From Bradyrhizobium sp. RP6 (GTDB lineage Bacteria; Pseudomonadota; Alphaproteobacteria; Rhizobiales; Xanthobacteraceae): a stretch of DNA of 64,000 bases. Both the position numbers and the translations under genes were made by a program. Of the stretch, positions 54,201 to 61,896 are shown one piece after another. The stretch lies in NCBI RefSeq assembly GCF_003837805.1, contig NZ_RQIT01000023.1:57969-121968 (forward strand), read 5' to 3'. Position 1 is the first letter of the stretch, and every line of letters starts with the position of its first letter. Under the pieces are notes generated by a model that saw only the letters and a list, made by a program, of their open reading frames with translations, was not told the origin of the DNA and did no database searches.

Positions 54201-55263
54201 AAAAATGCATCACCGGATCTTCCGCCCGGTTGCGGTCGCCGAAGTCGCGGATGACCGCTTCCATATTTGCATCATCAAGTAACTCTACGACCTCTGAGAC
54301 ACCAAGCTCGTCGAAGTCGATACCCGGCCCGCCTGCTTTGCCGCGCCTTCCGCCAACTTTGAGGAACGTTTCCATCAGCTCGCGCAGAAACGGATTGGTG
54401 CGCATATGGGCGGCAAAGTCGTCCGCCGTCTTCTTGTGTGGATCGGCGATACGCGCCGATAGCAACCCATAGGCGATCGTTTGCGCGTACATGTCGGCGA
54501 AGCCGCGAGGGTCGAGGTCATGAACCAGCGCTTCCCGAAAAGCCTTCATAAGCTTCGTCAGCGGCCCTTTGTCGGTCTCAATCGCAAGCGCTGTGCCGAT
54601 ACGGTCACGAATAGCACGAGCCAGCTCGGCCAGTCTGATGGAGAGCTCCCTGGAGGTGACCACAACTTCGCGATGGCGCAGGTTGAAGGCGGAACGCCAG
54701 TTTTCTCGCCAAGCCTTCACATCGGCATCGTCCTTGGGCCAAGCGAGATGTTTCCTCAGCTCGCTGGCAACCGCGTCGAGGTGAAGCGCAGTATCGAGGT
54801 TGTCCCAGCCCAGCACCTTGAGAGTTGGAAGGTCGCGACCATCATCGGCCCTTGAGAAGTGCGCGAAGCTAATTTGTCGCTCCTCGCCCGCGCCATAGTT
54901 GGAGATGAAGAGCAAGTCATCGGCTGCCCAAGCAGCGCGTTCGGCAGCATTAGCGGAAGCACGCTTTTTCAGCGCGACCGAGCTGAGGATGCGGCGTAGC
55001 GCGACCACCGGAAGGCTTTTTGGCTCGAACTTGACAAAGAAGATGCCCCAAGGTTGATTTGCGGACAGCGGACGTAGGCGCTTTATTTCCTGGATCTTCG
55101 CTGCGTTCTTAGCATCGATCCCGAGCTCTTCTGGCGTGTACTCGAAGGTCAGCTCTTCGAAATCGCCGCCATCGATAGGCCACCCCATGGGATCCCGCAA
55201 ATAGCGGACAAGCTGATCGAAGCGCTTAATGGCGGCGAGTTCAGTACGGTGATCAGTCGGCAC
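51241..55263 (-). CDS. N6-adenine DNA methylase, type ISP/Eco57I-like
   Basis: A 1,340-residue protein. The methylase motifs are DPATGTATFLVEV (motif I, about 444) and NPPYAG (motif IV, about 571), which specify N6-adenine methylation. An N-terminal 200-residue domain (WGIFFVKFEPKSLPVVALRR) precedes it. A long C-terminal region may hold the target recognition domain. The last 150 residues contain two copies of a winged-helix-like unit (ELGYQRTGARIYDELDGAMR and WMGYRRTGPAIEDAARSLIN). No nuclease motif was seen, so cutting must come from partners. It starts 4 bp after the PLD-helicase stop. Confidence 0.82.
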   Translation of the reverse strand: MPTDHRTELAAIKRFDQLVRYLRDPMGWPIDGGDFEELTFEYTPEELGIDAKNAAKIQEIKRLRPLSANQPWGIFFVKFEPKSLPVVALRRILSSVALKKRASANAAERAAWAADDLLFISNYGAGEERQISFAHFSRADDGRDLPTLKVLGWDNLDTALHLDAVASELRKHLAWPKDDADVKAWRENWRSAFNLRHREVVVTSRELSIRLAELARAIRDRIGTALAIETDKGPLTKLMKAFREALVHDLDPRGFADMYAQTIAYGLLSARIADPHKKTADDFAAHMRTNPFLRELMETFLKVGGRRGKAGGPGIDFDELGVSEVVELLDDANMEAVIRDFGDRNRAEDPVMHFYELFLHEYNKQLKVQRGVFYTPQPVVSYIVRGVHELLRAEFDLADGLADTATWGEMLKRHPNLKLPLVSDEPGETRTIAPEEPFVQILDPATGTATFLVEVIDVIYRTLSLKWRQLGLSEGQQNAAWNDYVPEHLLPRLHAYELMMAPYAIAHMKISLKLAETGYLFATEERARIYLSNALEPWVKQLPLIGFGALAHEAAAVNEIKRSKRFTVVIGNPPYAGISSNMTEYAQRIVDAYKVVDGEALNERKLWLQDDYVKFIRKAQATIDGTGAGVIGYITNHGYLDNPTFRGMRQSLLTTFSRLRVLNLHGNANKKERAPDGSEDRNVFDIRQGVAICLGVRIGANAIVEYADLWGSREYKYAWLGKHDGNDNAFTSLKPDSPFYFLEPQNIDFRLEYDSGWKVTDIFPINGVGVVMARDSMTVDFDADALWKRVRDFASLAPEEARAKYGLGKDARDWRVATAQADVQASGPSKKKICPILYRPFDSRFTYYTGNSRGFYASPCRKVMSNMVGEPNVGLAVSRSVEIGQFNHVFCTAGIIGHHSVSLKEVNYLCPLWLLVADDEPKTLLKGDGERRPNLAPSFLRSLASALSLETVGAYGLPAGMAPEDIFNYIYALLHSPVYRSRYAEFLKVDFPRVPLTGSLELFRALVGLGGELSALHVLDSPKLAPSITEFIGERNPEMEKVSWSQETVWIDKAQTIGFRGVREDVWAFQIGGYQVCEKWLKDRKGRTLSKEDIEHYQKIIAALAETIRIMRRIDEVIDAHGGWPGAFVQGNAQGQTITIDGDAGNVTTLRHPNSAAPAYRTVPSRLLQAAEPDTTSYDPAASVDLDARCTEPDELDREDLICRIRHLFGDGQKREREAAIDALARELGYQRTGARIYDELDGAMRAAVRRGITASDRGVVRLFARAIEEYDRDFLKEQFLASLQGRQWTAREEAVRAFARWMGYRRTGPAIEDAARSLINGLLREGRLESAGSEIRRSD

Positions 55264-55267
55264 GAGC

Positions 55268-58200
55268 TCAGCCCTCGTTGATTTCCATCCAGCACTTGAG
55301 CGCCGGCTTTATGCCCACAGGGGCGTCTACCCGCTTCAAGTACGCGTTCTTGATATGCCTTTCGATCTTGCCGCGGAGGTCAACCAAGGCTGCCTCCGCC
55401 ATCTTGCAATGTCGCGGCGTGTCCGGCTCCGAGCGAATGCCGGCGACGATCTCACCCGGCTCTTCCAATATCGTGTTTCGGTCAAGGTCATACAGATACC
55501 AACGAGCCGTACCGGCTTCGTGGGAGAATTCCCCCGTCTCTTTGTCGAGTGCAGGCAAACTGTAGCAAAAGAACACACCCGTCGCCCCCTTCCGCGGCCG
55601 CTGCCTCCCGCTGAAAAAACCGCCCGGCATTCCCCTGAGGCGATCTATAAGCGATGGATCGCTCAAAAGCAGCGATTGATATTCGAGGTGCATTTCCTCC
55701 ACCGCCGTTTTGGTACCCTCATACGCGTGATTGAACTCTTTCAGAGCATCATAATCATCATCGGGCCTTAGGAGCTTCTTTCCCTCGATTCCGAAGGTCT
55801 TCGAAATCAGCAGCGTCTTCTGAGTCACCTTGGTGTACAACGTCAGGATTGCGTTCAATTCATCTGGGGGCAGAAAATTCCAAAAACTCACTTTGCCGCG
55901 CGACGAGGCGACCTCTGGGTGATCATCTATAAGCCGCTTCTCGACATCTGGATTCATTCGACGATCAACACGGCCAATGCGTTGCATCAGTCGAACCGGA
56001 TTCCAGTGAATGTCGTAGTTGATCATCCGGGACGCATCTTGGAGGTTCAGGCCCTCTGAAAGAACGTCCGTCGAAATCAACACTCGAATTTCGTCGCGAC
56101 CGCTGTCGAGCAACATCTTACTCGTGTGCGCATTGTAGTACGGGGAGAACCGTTGGATGACATCCGCACGATTTGTCTTCGTTGCACTGTCAACCTCCGC
56201 GACTCCCGTAATGCCGGCCGCCTCCAATTGACGCTTTAAATAGCGGGCAGTATCGGCGAATTCGGTAAAGATCAGAACTTTCTGGCCGACCAACTCCTTG
56301 GATTTCAGCAGACGGATGAGCTTCTGCAGTTTGTCATCGTGTTTAGTTTCGAACTTTCTAGCCTCCTCTATGAACTGGACTATCTGATCGAGGTCTAGAA
56401 ACGTCTCTGACATCATCTCCGCGACTTCATAATCCTCTCTCTTGAGTCGCTCCACCGCGTCGAGCATCTCTTGCGGCACGACATCGTCGTCAAAATCGCT
56501 ATCTTCGTCTGGCCAGAGTTCCAGCTGCCGGGCCGCGGCATAGCCCAGGACCTCAGCATTCTGAGATTTCCAACGTTCAAGACGCCTCTTCTCCGCATCG
56601 GTTTCACTGTGCACCTCAAGAAATGCGAGCAACTTGCGGAGCAAGCGATCACACGACAGCTCGAACGCGGCGACTGAGCTTTCAAAACGTTTGAGAAAAT
56701 TGGTCCTGATCAGACCAACGACCTGTTCCTGTCGTCCCTCTTCAAGGGGGTCTATGCTCTTATCGCTGCCCTTATACCAGGCGAGAGGGTAATACATGGG
56801 CAGTGTAAACAACGGTTTCTTACGGGTGAATGCTTTCTCAAACATCTCCAGCAAACGTCCGTAGGTCTTCCGAATGGAATACTCGGCTACTTGGGGCGGT
56901 CTTCGATCCGGGAACACTGCCGCATTACCCGACTCACGCATCTGGCTTTCGCGCGCGTAAGCTCTACTTCTCTGAACTACAAGGCTCTTGAAAATCTCGT
57001 CGCCTGCGAGAAATTCCTGCACCTCCCCCATATGACCGGACACATCCGCAACTTCAGGGCCGACTGATTTTCGCAATTGCTTTTCGATGTTGTTGAAGTG
57101 CGATCGGAGATTGTTAACACCGAGCGTTCGGGAGAAATAAGCTTCGTCCCGGCGAGTGAACAGCTCCGCCATATGGCGGAAATCACTGATTCGGTTGTTA
57201 ATCGGTGTGGCCGTGAGCATGAAGACGCTCTTCGTACGCACCGTCGAATCCAAGAGGTCGTAGAGCTGATAATATCGTGACGGAAGGCTCATGCCATCCG
57301 GCGACTTGCGAAGCCCCGGATTCCGAAAATGATGAGCTTCGTCAATGATGACGACATCGGCCAATTCTGCAATACGACGAAACCGCTCCGGGAATTCACC
57401 CTTTCGCCCGAGATCAGTGTGGCTGAAAACCGCCAAATTGCTGAAGTCGGCATTACCGCCCACTCCACCAATATGAGGGAGATATTGCCGGAGATGAGGC
57501 TCCCAAACGCCGTCTTTTGCAGCCTTTGGCGCAAATAGCACGACGCGTTTCCCTTCGTGTAAGACCAGACGCTCGATCAGCATTAGCCCAACGAAGGTCT
57601 TGCCTAGGCCCACGCCGTCACAGAGAAACGCTCCTCCATGTTGCCTTGCGATCTTCATCAAGGCCCAATACGCCTCCTTCTGGTAGCGATCGATCCTCGG
57701 AAACATCTTTGAGCGGGTCTCGTCCCACTCGGTGGCGGTCAGTTCGTGACCACGGAAGAATTCGTGCAGCGACTTGGCGTAAACATCGAATGGCGAGTAA
57801 AGCCGTACATGGCGCGATATCGCCTCAAAAATGAGATCGGTTACGTCAACCGCTTCATTCCAGTGAGCATCAAACCACTCCTGGAGCTGTGTGACTTCGC
57901 GGGCGCTTTGGATTTGAACGTTAAGTTCAATGTTCTTGGTCAAGCCTGGCATCGTGAAATTGCTTGAACCAACCAACGCTTGTGAGCCGACGACATCAAG
58001 CCTTGCGTGTGTAATATACGTCTTGGCGTGAAACTTGTCGCGGTCATAGACCCGACACTCGATCTGCCGGGACTGCAGTGCAGTTAGAATCGCCGACACA
58101 CCTCGGAGAAACGGGTTTGGTTCTTTCGTCGCTTCCAGGCTTCTGTCGAGCTCGTCAACGGCCTTTTTGACAACAGTATCCAAAAAGGCCTTCCTCGTTC

Positions 58201-58414
58201 GATGCGAGGTATCGGCTCCCATAAGTATTCGAATCTTGTCAAGCGACTGCCATTTGCCGTCAAGCGCCAGAATGGTGCCGATATCGAAATAGCCAGTTGC
58301 GATGTCGAAACCCTTGGCTATTTCGGTCCACTCTTCGAGATACCGCAGGGCGGTCCAGCCTGAGACACTGTTGTCGACAATGAAAAGATCGCGGCCCTTT
58401 CGCTCCTCATTCAT
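55268..58414 (-). CDS. SF2 helicase with N-terminal phospholipase D-like nuclease domain
   Basis: A 1,048-residue protein. The N-terminal PLD-type domain has FHAKTY (HxK, about residue 125) and GSSNFT; only one HKD motif is visible, so it may act as a dimer. The SNF2/HepA-like SF2 core has Walker A GVGLGKT (about 265), DEAH in VIIDEAHHFRNP (about 358), LTATPINN, and TDVLSEGLNLQDA...QRIGRVDRR (about 780-820). It resembles helicase-nucleases of several defence systems. Its ATG overlaps the upstream gene by 4 nt (ATGA), so it is produced with the DGQHR-like protein. Confidence 0.85.
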   Translation of the reverse strand: MNEERKGRDLFIVDNSVSGWTALRYLEEWTEIAKGFDIATGYFDIGTILALDGKWQSLDKIRILMGADTSHRTRKAFLDTVVKKAVDELDRSLEATKEPNPFLRGVSAILTALQSRQIECRVYDRDKFHAKTYITHARLDVVGSQALVGSSNFTMPGLTKNIELNVQIQSAREVTQLQEWFDAHWNEAVDVTDLIFEAISRHVRLYSPFDVYAKSLHEFFRGHELTATEWDETRSKMFPRIDRYQKEAYWALMKIARQHGGAFLCDGVGLGKTFVGLMLIERLVLHEGKRVVLFAPKAAKDGVWEPHLRQYLPHIGGVGGNADFSNLAVFSHTDLGRKGEFPERFRRIAELADVVIIDEAHHFRNPGLRKSPDGMSLPSRYYQLYDLLDSTVRTKSVFMLTATPINNRISDFRHMAELFTRRDEAYFSRTLGVNNLRSHFNNIEKQLRKSVGPEVADVSGHMGEVQEFLAGDEIFKSLVVQRSRAYARESQMRESGNAAVFPDRRPPQVAEYSIRKTYGRLLEMFEKAFTRKKPLFTLPMYYPLAWYKGSDKSIDPLEEGRQEQVVGLIRTNFLKRFESSVAAFELSCDRLLRKLLAFLEVHSETDAEKRRLERWKSQNAEVLGYAAARQLELWPDEDSDFDDDVVPQEMLDAVERLKREDYEVAEMMSETFLDLDQIVQFIEEARKFETKHDDKLQKLIRLLKSKELVGQKVLIFTEFADTARYLKRQLEAAGITGVAEVDSATKTNRADVIQRFSPYYNAHTSKMLLDSGRDEIRVLISTDVLSEGLNLQDASRMINYDIHWNPVRLMQRIGRVDRRMNPDVEKRLIDDHPEVASSRGKVSFWNFLPPDELNAILTLYTKVTQKTLLISKTFGIEGKKLLRPDDDYDALKEFNHAYEGTKTAVEEMHLEYQSLLLSDPSLIDRLRGMPGGFFSGRQRPRKGATGVFFCYSLPALDKETGEFSHEAGTARWYLYDLDRNTILEEPGEIVAGIRSEPDTPRHCKMAEAALVDLRGKIERHIKNAYLKRVDAPVGIKPALKCWMEINEG

Positions 58415-59796
58415 GACCGATCTCCGCGAGCAGACGCAACCACGGCTTGACGCTTCAAAACCTCTGTCTCAAAGGCATCAAGGACGAGATCGTACGAGCC
58501 CTCGTTCTTGCCAACCTTCTGAGGATCCGCACGGAATGCATCGAGAATGACGCGGTATTTCTTTACAATCGCTTCCAGGTGTTCGTCCAGGAACCGGAAA
58601 GGATCCTCCTTCCAACGGACGTGACCATTTGCGTCTTTCTCCATAAGTGCCCGCAGCCCATAGACCAGAGGCATGATCAGGCCGTCCGGATAGGCATAAT
58701 CGACTTCCACATCCGTGAAATGAGTGCGCGGCTTCGATCGCATCCTGTCCGCCATCTTGACTACGGCGAGGCCGCCGAAGCGACCTTCGCGATCGCCATT
58801 GTAGGCCGCCGGAAACTCGCGATAGATCTTGTCGTAAAGTTCAGGCAGTTGGCCCGCAATGACAAGCGCGCTGTGCACCGCGGTGTTGTGAAGTTCATGA
58901 GTGTAGTCTCCATTGGAGGCTCTGGAGACACGCTCGTCGCCCATCAGCGTATCGAAGTGCTTGGCGAGCTCGCCCTTGTTCCGATAGATATTCTGAGGCG
59001 GGATTTTGAATTCCATAGGCAACTCAATTACCGACAACGGAATCCATGCGAGGGCGATCAGATCGCGTACCTTGACCTCGCCACCATCATTCGATTTCCA
59101 TTCGACGCGATTCGCGATCGACGGCTGCAGGGACTTGCGGAGGTATTCGTAGAACCCCTTCTTGTTTGCCTTGGTCTCCAACGTTAGTTCAACGTTGTTA
59201 TTGCGGGCGGCGCAAATATCAAGAAGAGAGCTGTTGAAGTCGTCCACGGTTTCGCTGTTGGTGATGTCGGCGGGGACAAGAACCTCCACAGGGACAAGAA
59301 AGTCGAGCGGCCCACCTTCCGCTTCTTCGCCAGCAGCGCGTTTAAGCTCGGCAATCTCTTCGCGGTTTGCGGCCCAAGCGTCCTTCAATTCTGTCCAGCG
59401 CTTGATCTTTTTGAAGATCCGATCATCGCCGAGAGCCCGCGCCAGGACGTAGGTGCCGATAGCAAGCATGTTGTGCCCGCCATCCAGGATTCCCTCGATC
59501 TTCGTATTCTCGAAGCGGATTTCGTATCGCTTGCGCTCAAGCGCGGCGTAGTTTGAGGCGCCGACAAGAACCCCCTTTGTCTTGAAGGGAAAAGTGTCGG
59601 GCGTATCGCAAATGCTCTCGATGATATCTGCGGTTACCGGCCCGGCCTTGGCTTCGCGAGGATTCGCTTCAAGATCCGCTGCATCAAAGAGTTGCAGCAT
59701 ATTCTTGGCTCTGACAAAGCCCACAATACGGCGGACAGGTCCCTCCGTCTGCTCGGATACCTGCTCAAAACGGATAACGACTTTGGCGGGATTCAT
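58411..59796 (-). CDS. DGQHR/DndB-like protein of the defence operon
   Basis: A 461-residue protein, first in the minus-strand operon. A ParB/Srx-like signature IEGILDGGHNMLAIGTYVLA lies at about residues 100-120, near the DGQHR motif of DndB-type proteins and the DGGHT-like motif of related families. A charged central region and a C-terminal helical domain follow. DndB regulates the phosphorothioate system, but no dnd genes are present, so here it may regulate or sense modified DNA. The ATG at 59796 has GGAG at 7 nt within a hairpin. A 90-codon in-frame extension to 60066 is possible but less likely. Confidence 0.6.
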   Translation of the reverse strand: MNPAKVVIRFEQVSEQTEGPVRRIVGFVRAKNMLQLFDAADLEANPREAKAGPVTADIIESICDTPDTFPFKTKGVLVGASNYAALERKRYEIRFENTKIEGILDGGHNMLAIGTYVLARALGDDRIFKKIKRWTELKDAWAANREEIAELKRAAGEEAEGGPLDFLVPVEVLVPADITNSETVDDFNSSLLDICAARNNNVELTLETKANKKGFYEYLRKSLQPSIANRVEWKSNDGGEVKVRDLIALAWIPLSVIELPMEFKIPPQNIYRNKGELAKHFDTLMGDERVSRASNGDYTHELHNTAVHSALVIAGQLPELYDKIYREFPAAYNGDREGRFGGLAVVKMADRMRSKPRTHFTDVEVDYAYPDGLIMPLVYGLRALMEKDANGHVRWKEDPFRFLDEHLEAIVKKYRVILDAFRADPQKVGKNEGSYDLVLDAFETEVLKRQAVVASARGDRS

Positions 59797-60345
59797 TTCG
59801 GTTCTCCAAAAAGGAGAGACCGATTCTAGTGCGGACTCACGTAATAATGACGGCTCAAAGGGCGCAAAAAAACAAAATATCCCATCAAAGCCATCGCTAT
59901 CCAGCGACACCACTACCAGAACCGTCTCGGGTTCTTGTTTCAGCTTCCGTCCGGAAGCATCACAAACATGCACAATCGCCGGTTGTTCGTCAAGATGTCT
60001 GTCAGACCGGGGCTCTACCAAGTCCAGCGGAAAGCCTGTTGCCTTGCGGTGCAAGAGATCTCTCACCCGGGTTTTTACGGGGATTCACGAGTGACGTCCT
60101 GATTTTGAAATTGCCGAACCGCGTTGGTCGCTTTTCCAGGAAGTTGAAAAGTGGCTTGCATGATTTCCGCCTCCAGATCGAGGTCGAAGGCGGCGAGGTC
60201 GCCCCAGCCTTCTCAGGGCTTCAGGCCGGCGGTCGCAGAAGCCTTCCATGATCTGAGCGCGCTTGCTGGCCTCCGCTTGCGTGCTATTGACTTGAGAAGC
60301 AGCCAGGCAGCGTAACCTCCTAAGTCGCTTGATTTTACCTCGTAA
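59797..60345. other. Divergent control region of the defence locus
   Basis: About 550 bp between the minus-strand operon and the divergent Hsp70 pair. No gene is convincing, though open frames cover it on both strands. TTGACT (60287-60292) and CGTAAC (60311-60316) with an 18-bp spacer are a weak promoter candidate for the plus-strand pair. The hairpin at 59800-59821 is listed separately. Confidence 0.35.
59800..59821 (-). promoter_or_regulatory. Hairpin enclosing the ribosome-binding site of the defence operon
   Basis: In the minus-strand transcript GGTCTCTCC (59821-59813) can pair with GGAGAACC (59807-59800) across a U5 loop, giving 8 base pairs with one bulge. The second arm contains the GGAG ribosome-binding site of the first operon gene. 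The structure could keep translation low until it is opened. Confidence 0.4.
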
Positions 60346-61887
60346 GTGAAATGCTCTACAGGAAAATCCTCTGCATCCCACCAGCTGCTCAACAGGCTAT
60401 ACTACTATCTTCGAACGGCGAAAGCTCCCGATCCAATGGCACGCTCCCTTGAGCAAGCACGAGAACATATCGCGCCGGTAGACTTTGCCGCTGCGAGTGC
60501 CCTTCTTCGATCTCTCATTGCGAGCCGTTCGAATCGAACGGAGCGGCTGGAACAGTCAGATGTTCGTGACGCAGTCGAAACGATAGGCCGCTACGTTGAA
60601 AATGCTGGGCCGATTCCCTTGAGGTTGGAATCGACATCGCTGCTCGGAAAGGTAACCGAAACATTCAATTCGAAGGCCTTGATCGCGACAGTCGCAGTGC
60701 TGATCGAACGAGGCCTAACGATTCCGCTGCCTGCGGTTGGCACATGGGGAAATGCAGACGATCGGAGATATCTTGCGAAAGCGATCTCGCTTTCGAAGGC
60801 GGCGTGGATCCCGCAATATGCTGCGGAAGCCTTGGCTCAAGCGGAATTAAACGAGAGGGTGTCACGAGACATTTGGGCGGAGCTGGCTATCGCCCGTGCT
60901 GAGAATCTGGCGGCAGCGCTCAGAACCATTGCTCAGGCACTGAGTGACTGGTTGTCGGGACGAGAAGATTCGATAGAACTCAGCTACCGCAAGATCCGGC
61001 GCATTTGCGAAGCCCTGGAGCAAACTCTCCTGACTGCTGACGTACCGTCGGGGCGCGACTTTGGAGATGCATTTGCCACGCTAGTTCGCGTTGCTGGCGG
61101 CAAGAAAGGCGCCGACGCGGTTAGAGCGCGAGAGGAAGCTGCGATCAGCGTTCTCGATCTACTCATCCAAATCCTCCGCCTACGCTTCGACGTGCTTTTC
61201 GATTCGAATATCTATCGAGCAGCAGGGACCGTCCGCGGCTGGTGGCGGCCTGCACGCCCACCTGAAGAGGTCGAAAGGAGAACGGATCGAGTCGCCGATC
61301 TGGCCATGCGTGGTTTGCATATATTGGCTCGACAGGGCGTACAGGACAACGAATTGCGCACCGCTCTGAGCAAGGCATTAGACGCCGGCCGGGTAAACTC
61401 CGCTGGTCAAGCGGTTGCAGCCGCCGACATCGGTCTTGATCCAGCACTCTCAAGGTTCCTCGCCACTGGCCAAGAGCTTCCTGAAGTCAAGTCAAGCGAT
61501 ACCATACAAGAACTCAACGAGCAGGCGACGGACGAATTGCTCGGCCGCCTGCTCCTGGCGGTGACTAACCAGGATGTTAGCCCGGACGCGGTTCTGTCAG
61601 TGGCTGACGCAATCGACGTATTTGAACCGACACAGGCTTCTGTAATCAGGAAAGCGGGCGCGCGACTGGAGCTCATACGTCAATGGGTAGACGCCCTTGC
61701 AAGCAAGCGCCGCCTCGCGGCCTATGGCTCTCGCGGAGAGCTGGTTCAGTTTGATCCAGCCGTACACGACACGGCCGAAACGCTCCAGCGTTTAAGCGAA
61801 GTACGGATTGCCCTGCCGGGCGTGATTCGAGCGGTAGAGGGCAGACCGCCGACGATTATTATCAAGGCAATTGTAGAGAAGTTGTAA
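60346..61887 (+). CDS. Unrecognised helical protein paired with the Hsp70-like ATPase
   Basis: Up to 513 residues; the start is uncertain because no good ribosome-binding site precedes the ATG at 60346, and an ATG at 60436 is an alternative. The protein is mostly alpha-helical with many alanine- and leucine-rich segments (PQYAAEALAQAELNERVSRD, SVLDLLIQILRLRFDVLFDS) and a conserved-looking GWWRPARPPEEVE. No membrane segment or enzyme motif is visible. Its stop is 9 bp before the next ATG, so it is probably a dedicated partner, for example a nucleotide-exchange factor or client, of the Hsp70-like protein. I do not recognise the family. Confidence 0.55.
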   Translation: MKCSTGKSSASHQLLNRLYYYLRTAKAPDPMARSLEQAREHIAPVDFAAASALLRSLIASRSNRTERLEQSDVRDAVETIGRYVENAGPIPLRLESTSLLGKVTETFNSKALIATVAVLIERGLTIPLPAVGTWGNADDRRYLAKAISLSKAAWIPQYAAEALAQAELNERVSRDIWAELAIARAENLAAALRTIAQALSDWLSGREDSIELSYRKIRRICEALEQTLLTADVPSGRDFGDAFATLVRVAGGKKGADAVRAREEAAISVLDLLIQILRLRFDVLFDSNIYRAAGTVRGWWRPARPPEEVERRTDRVADLAMRGLHILARQGVQDNELRTALSKALDAGRVNSAGQAVAAADIGLDPALSRFLATGQELPEVKSSDTIQELNEQATDELLGRLLLAVTNQDVSPDAVLSVADAIDVFEPTQASVIRKAGARLELIRQWVDALASKRRLAAYGSRGELVQFDPAVHDTAETLQRLSEVRIALPGVIRAVEGRPPTIIIKAIVEKL

Positions 61888-61896
61888 GGGGGGACT

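Noticed and set aside
59797..60066. 90-codon N-terminal extension of the DGQHR-like protein
   Set aside because: The ATG at 59796 has a proper GGAG; the extension has no ribosome-binding site, though its composition is not impossible.
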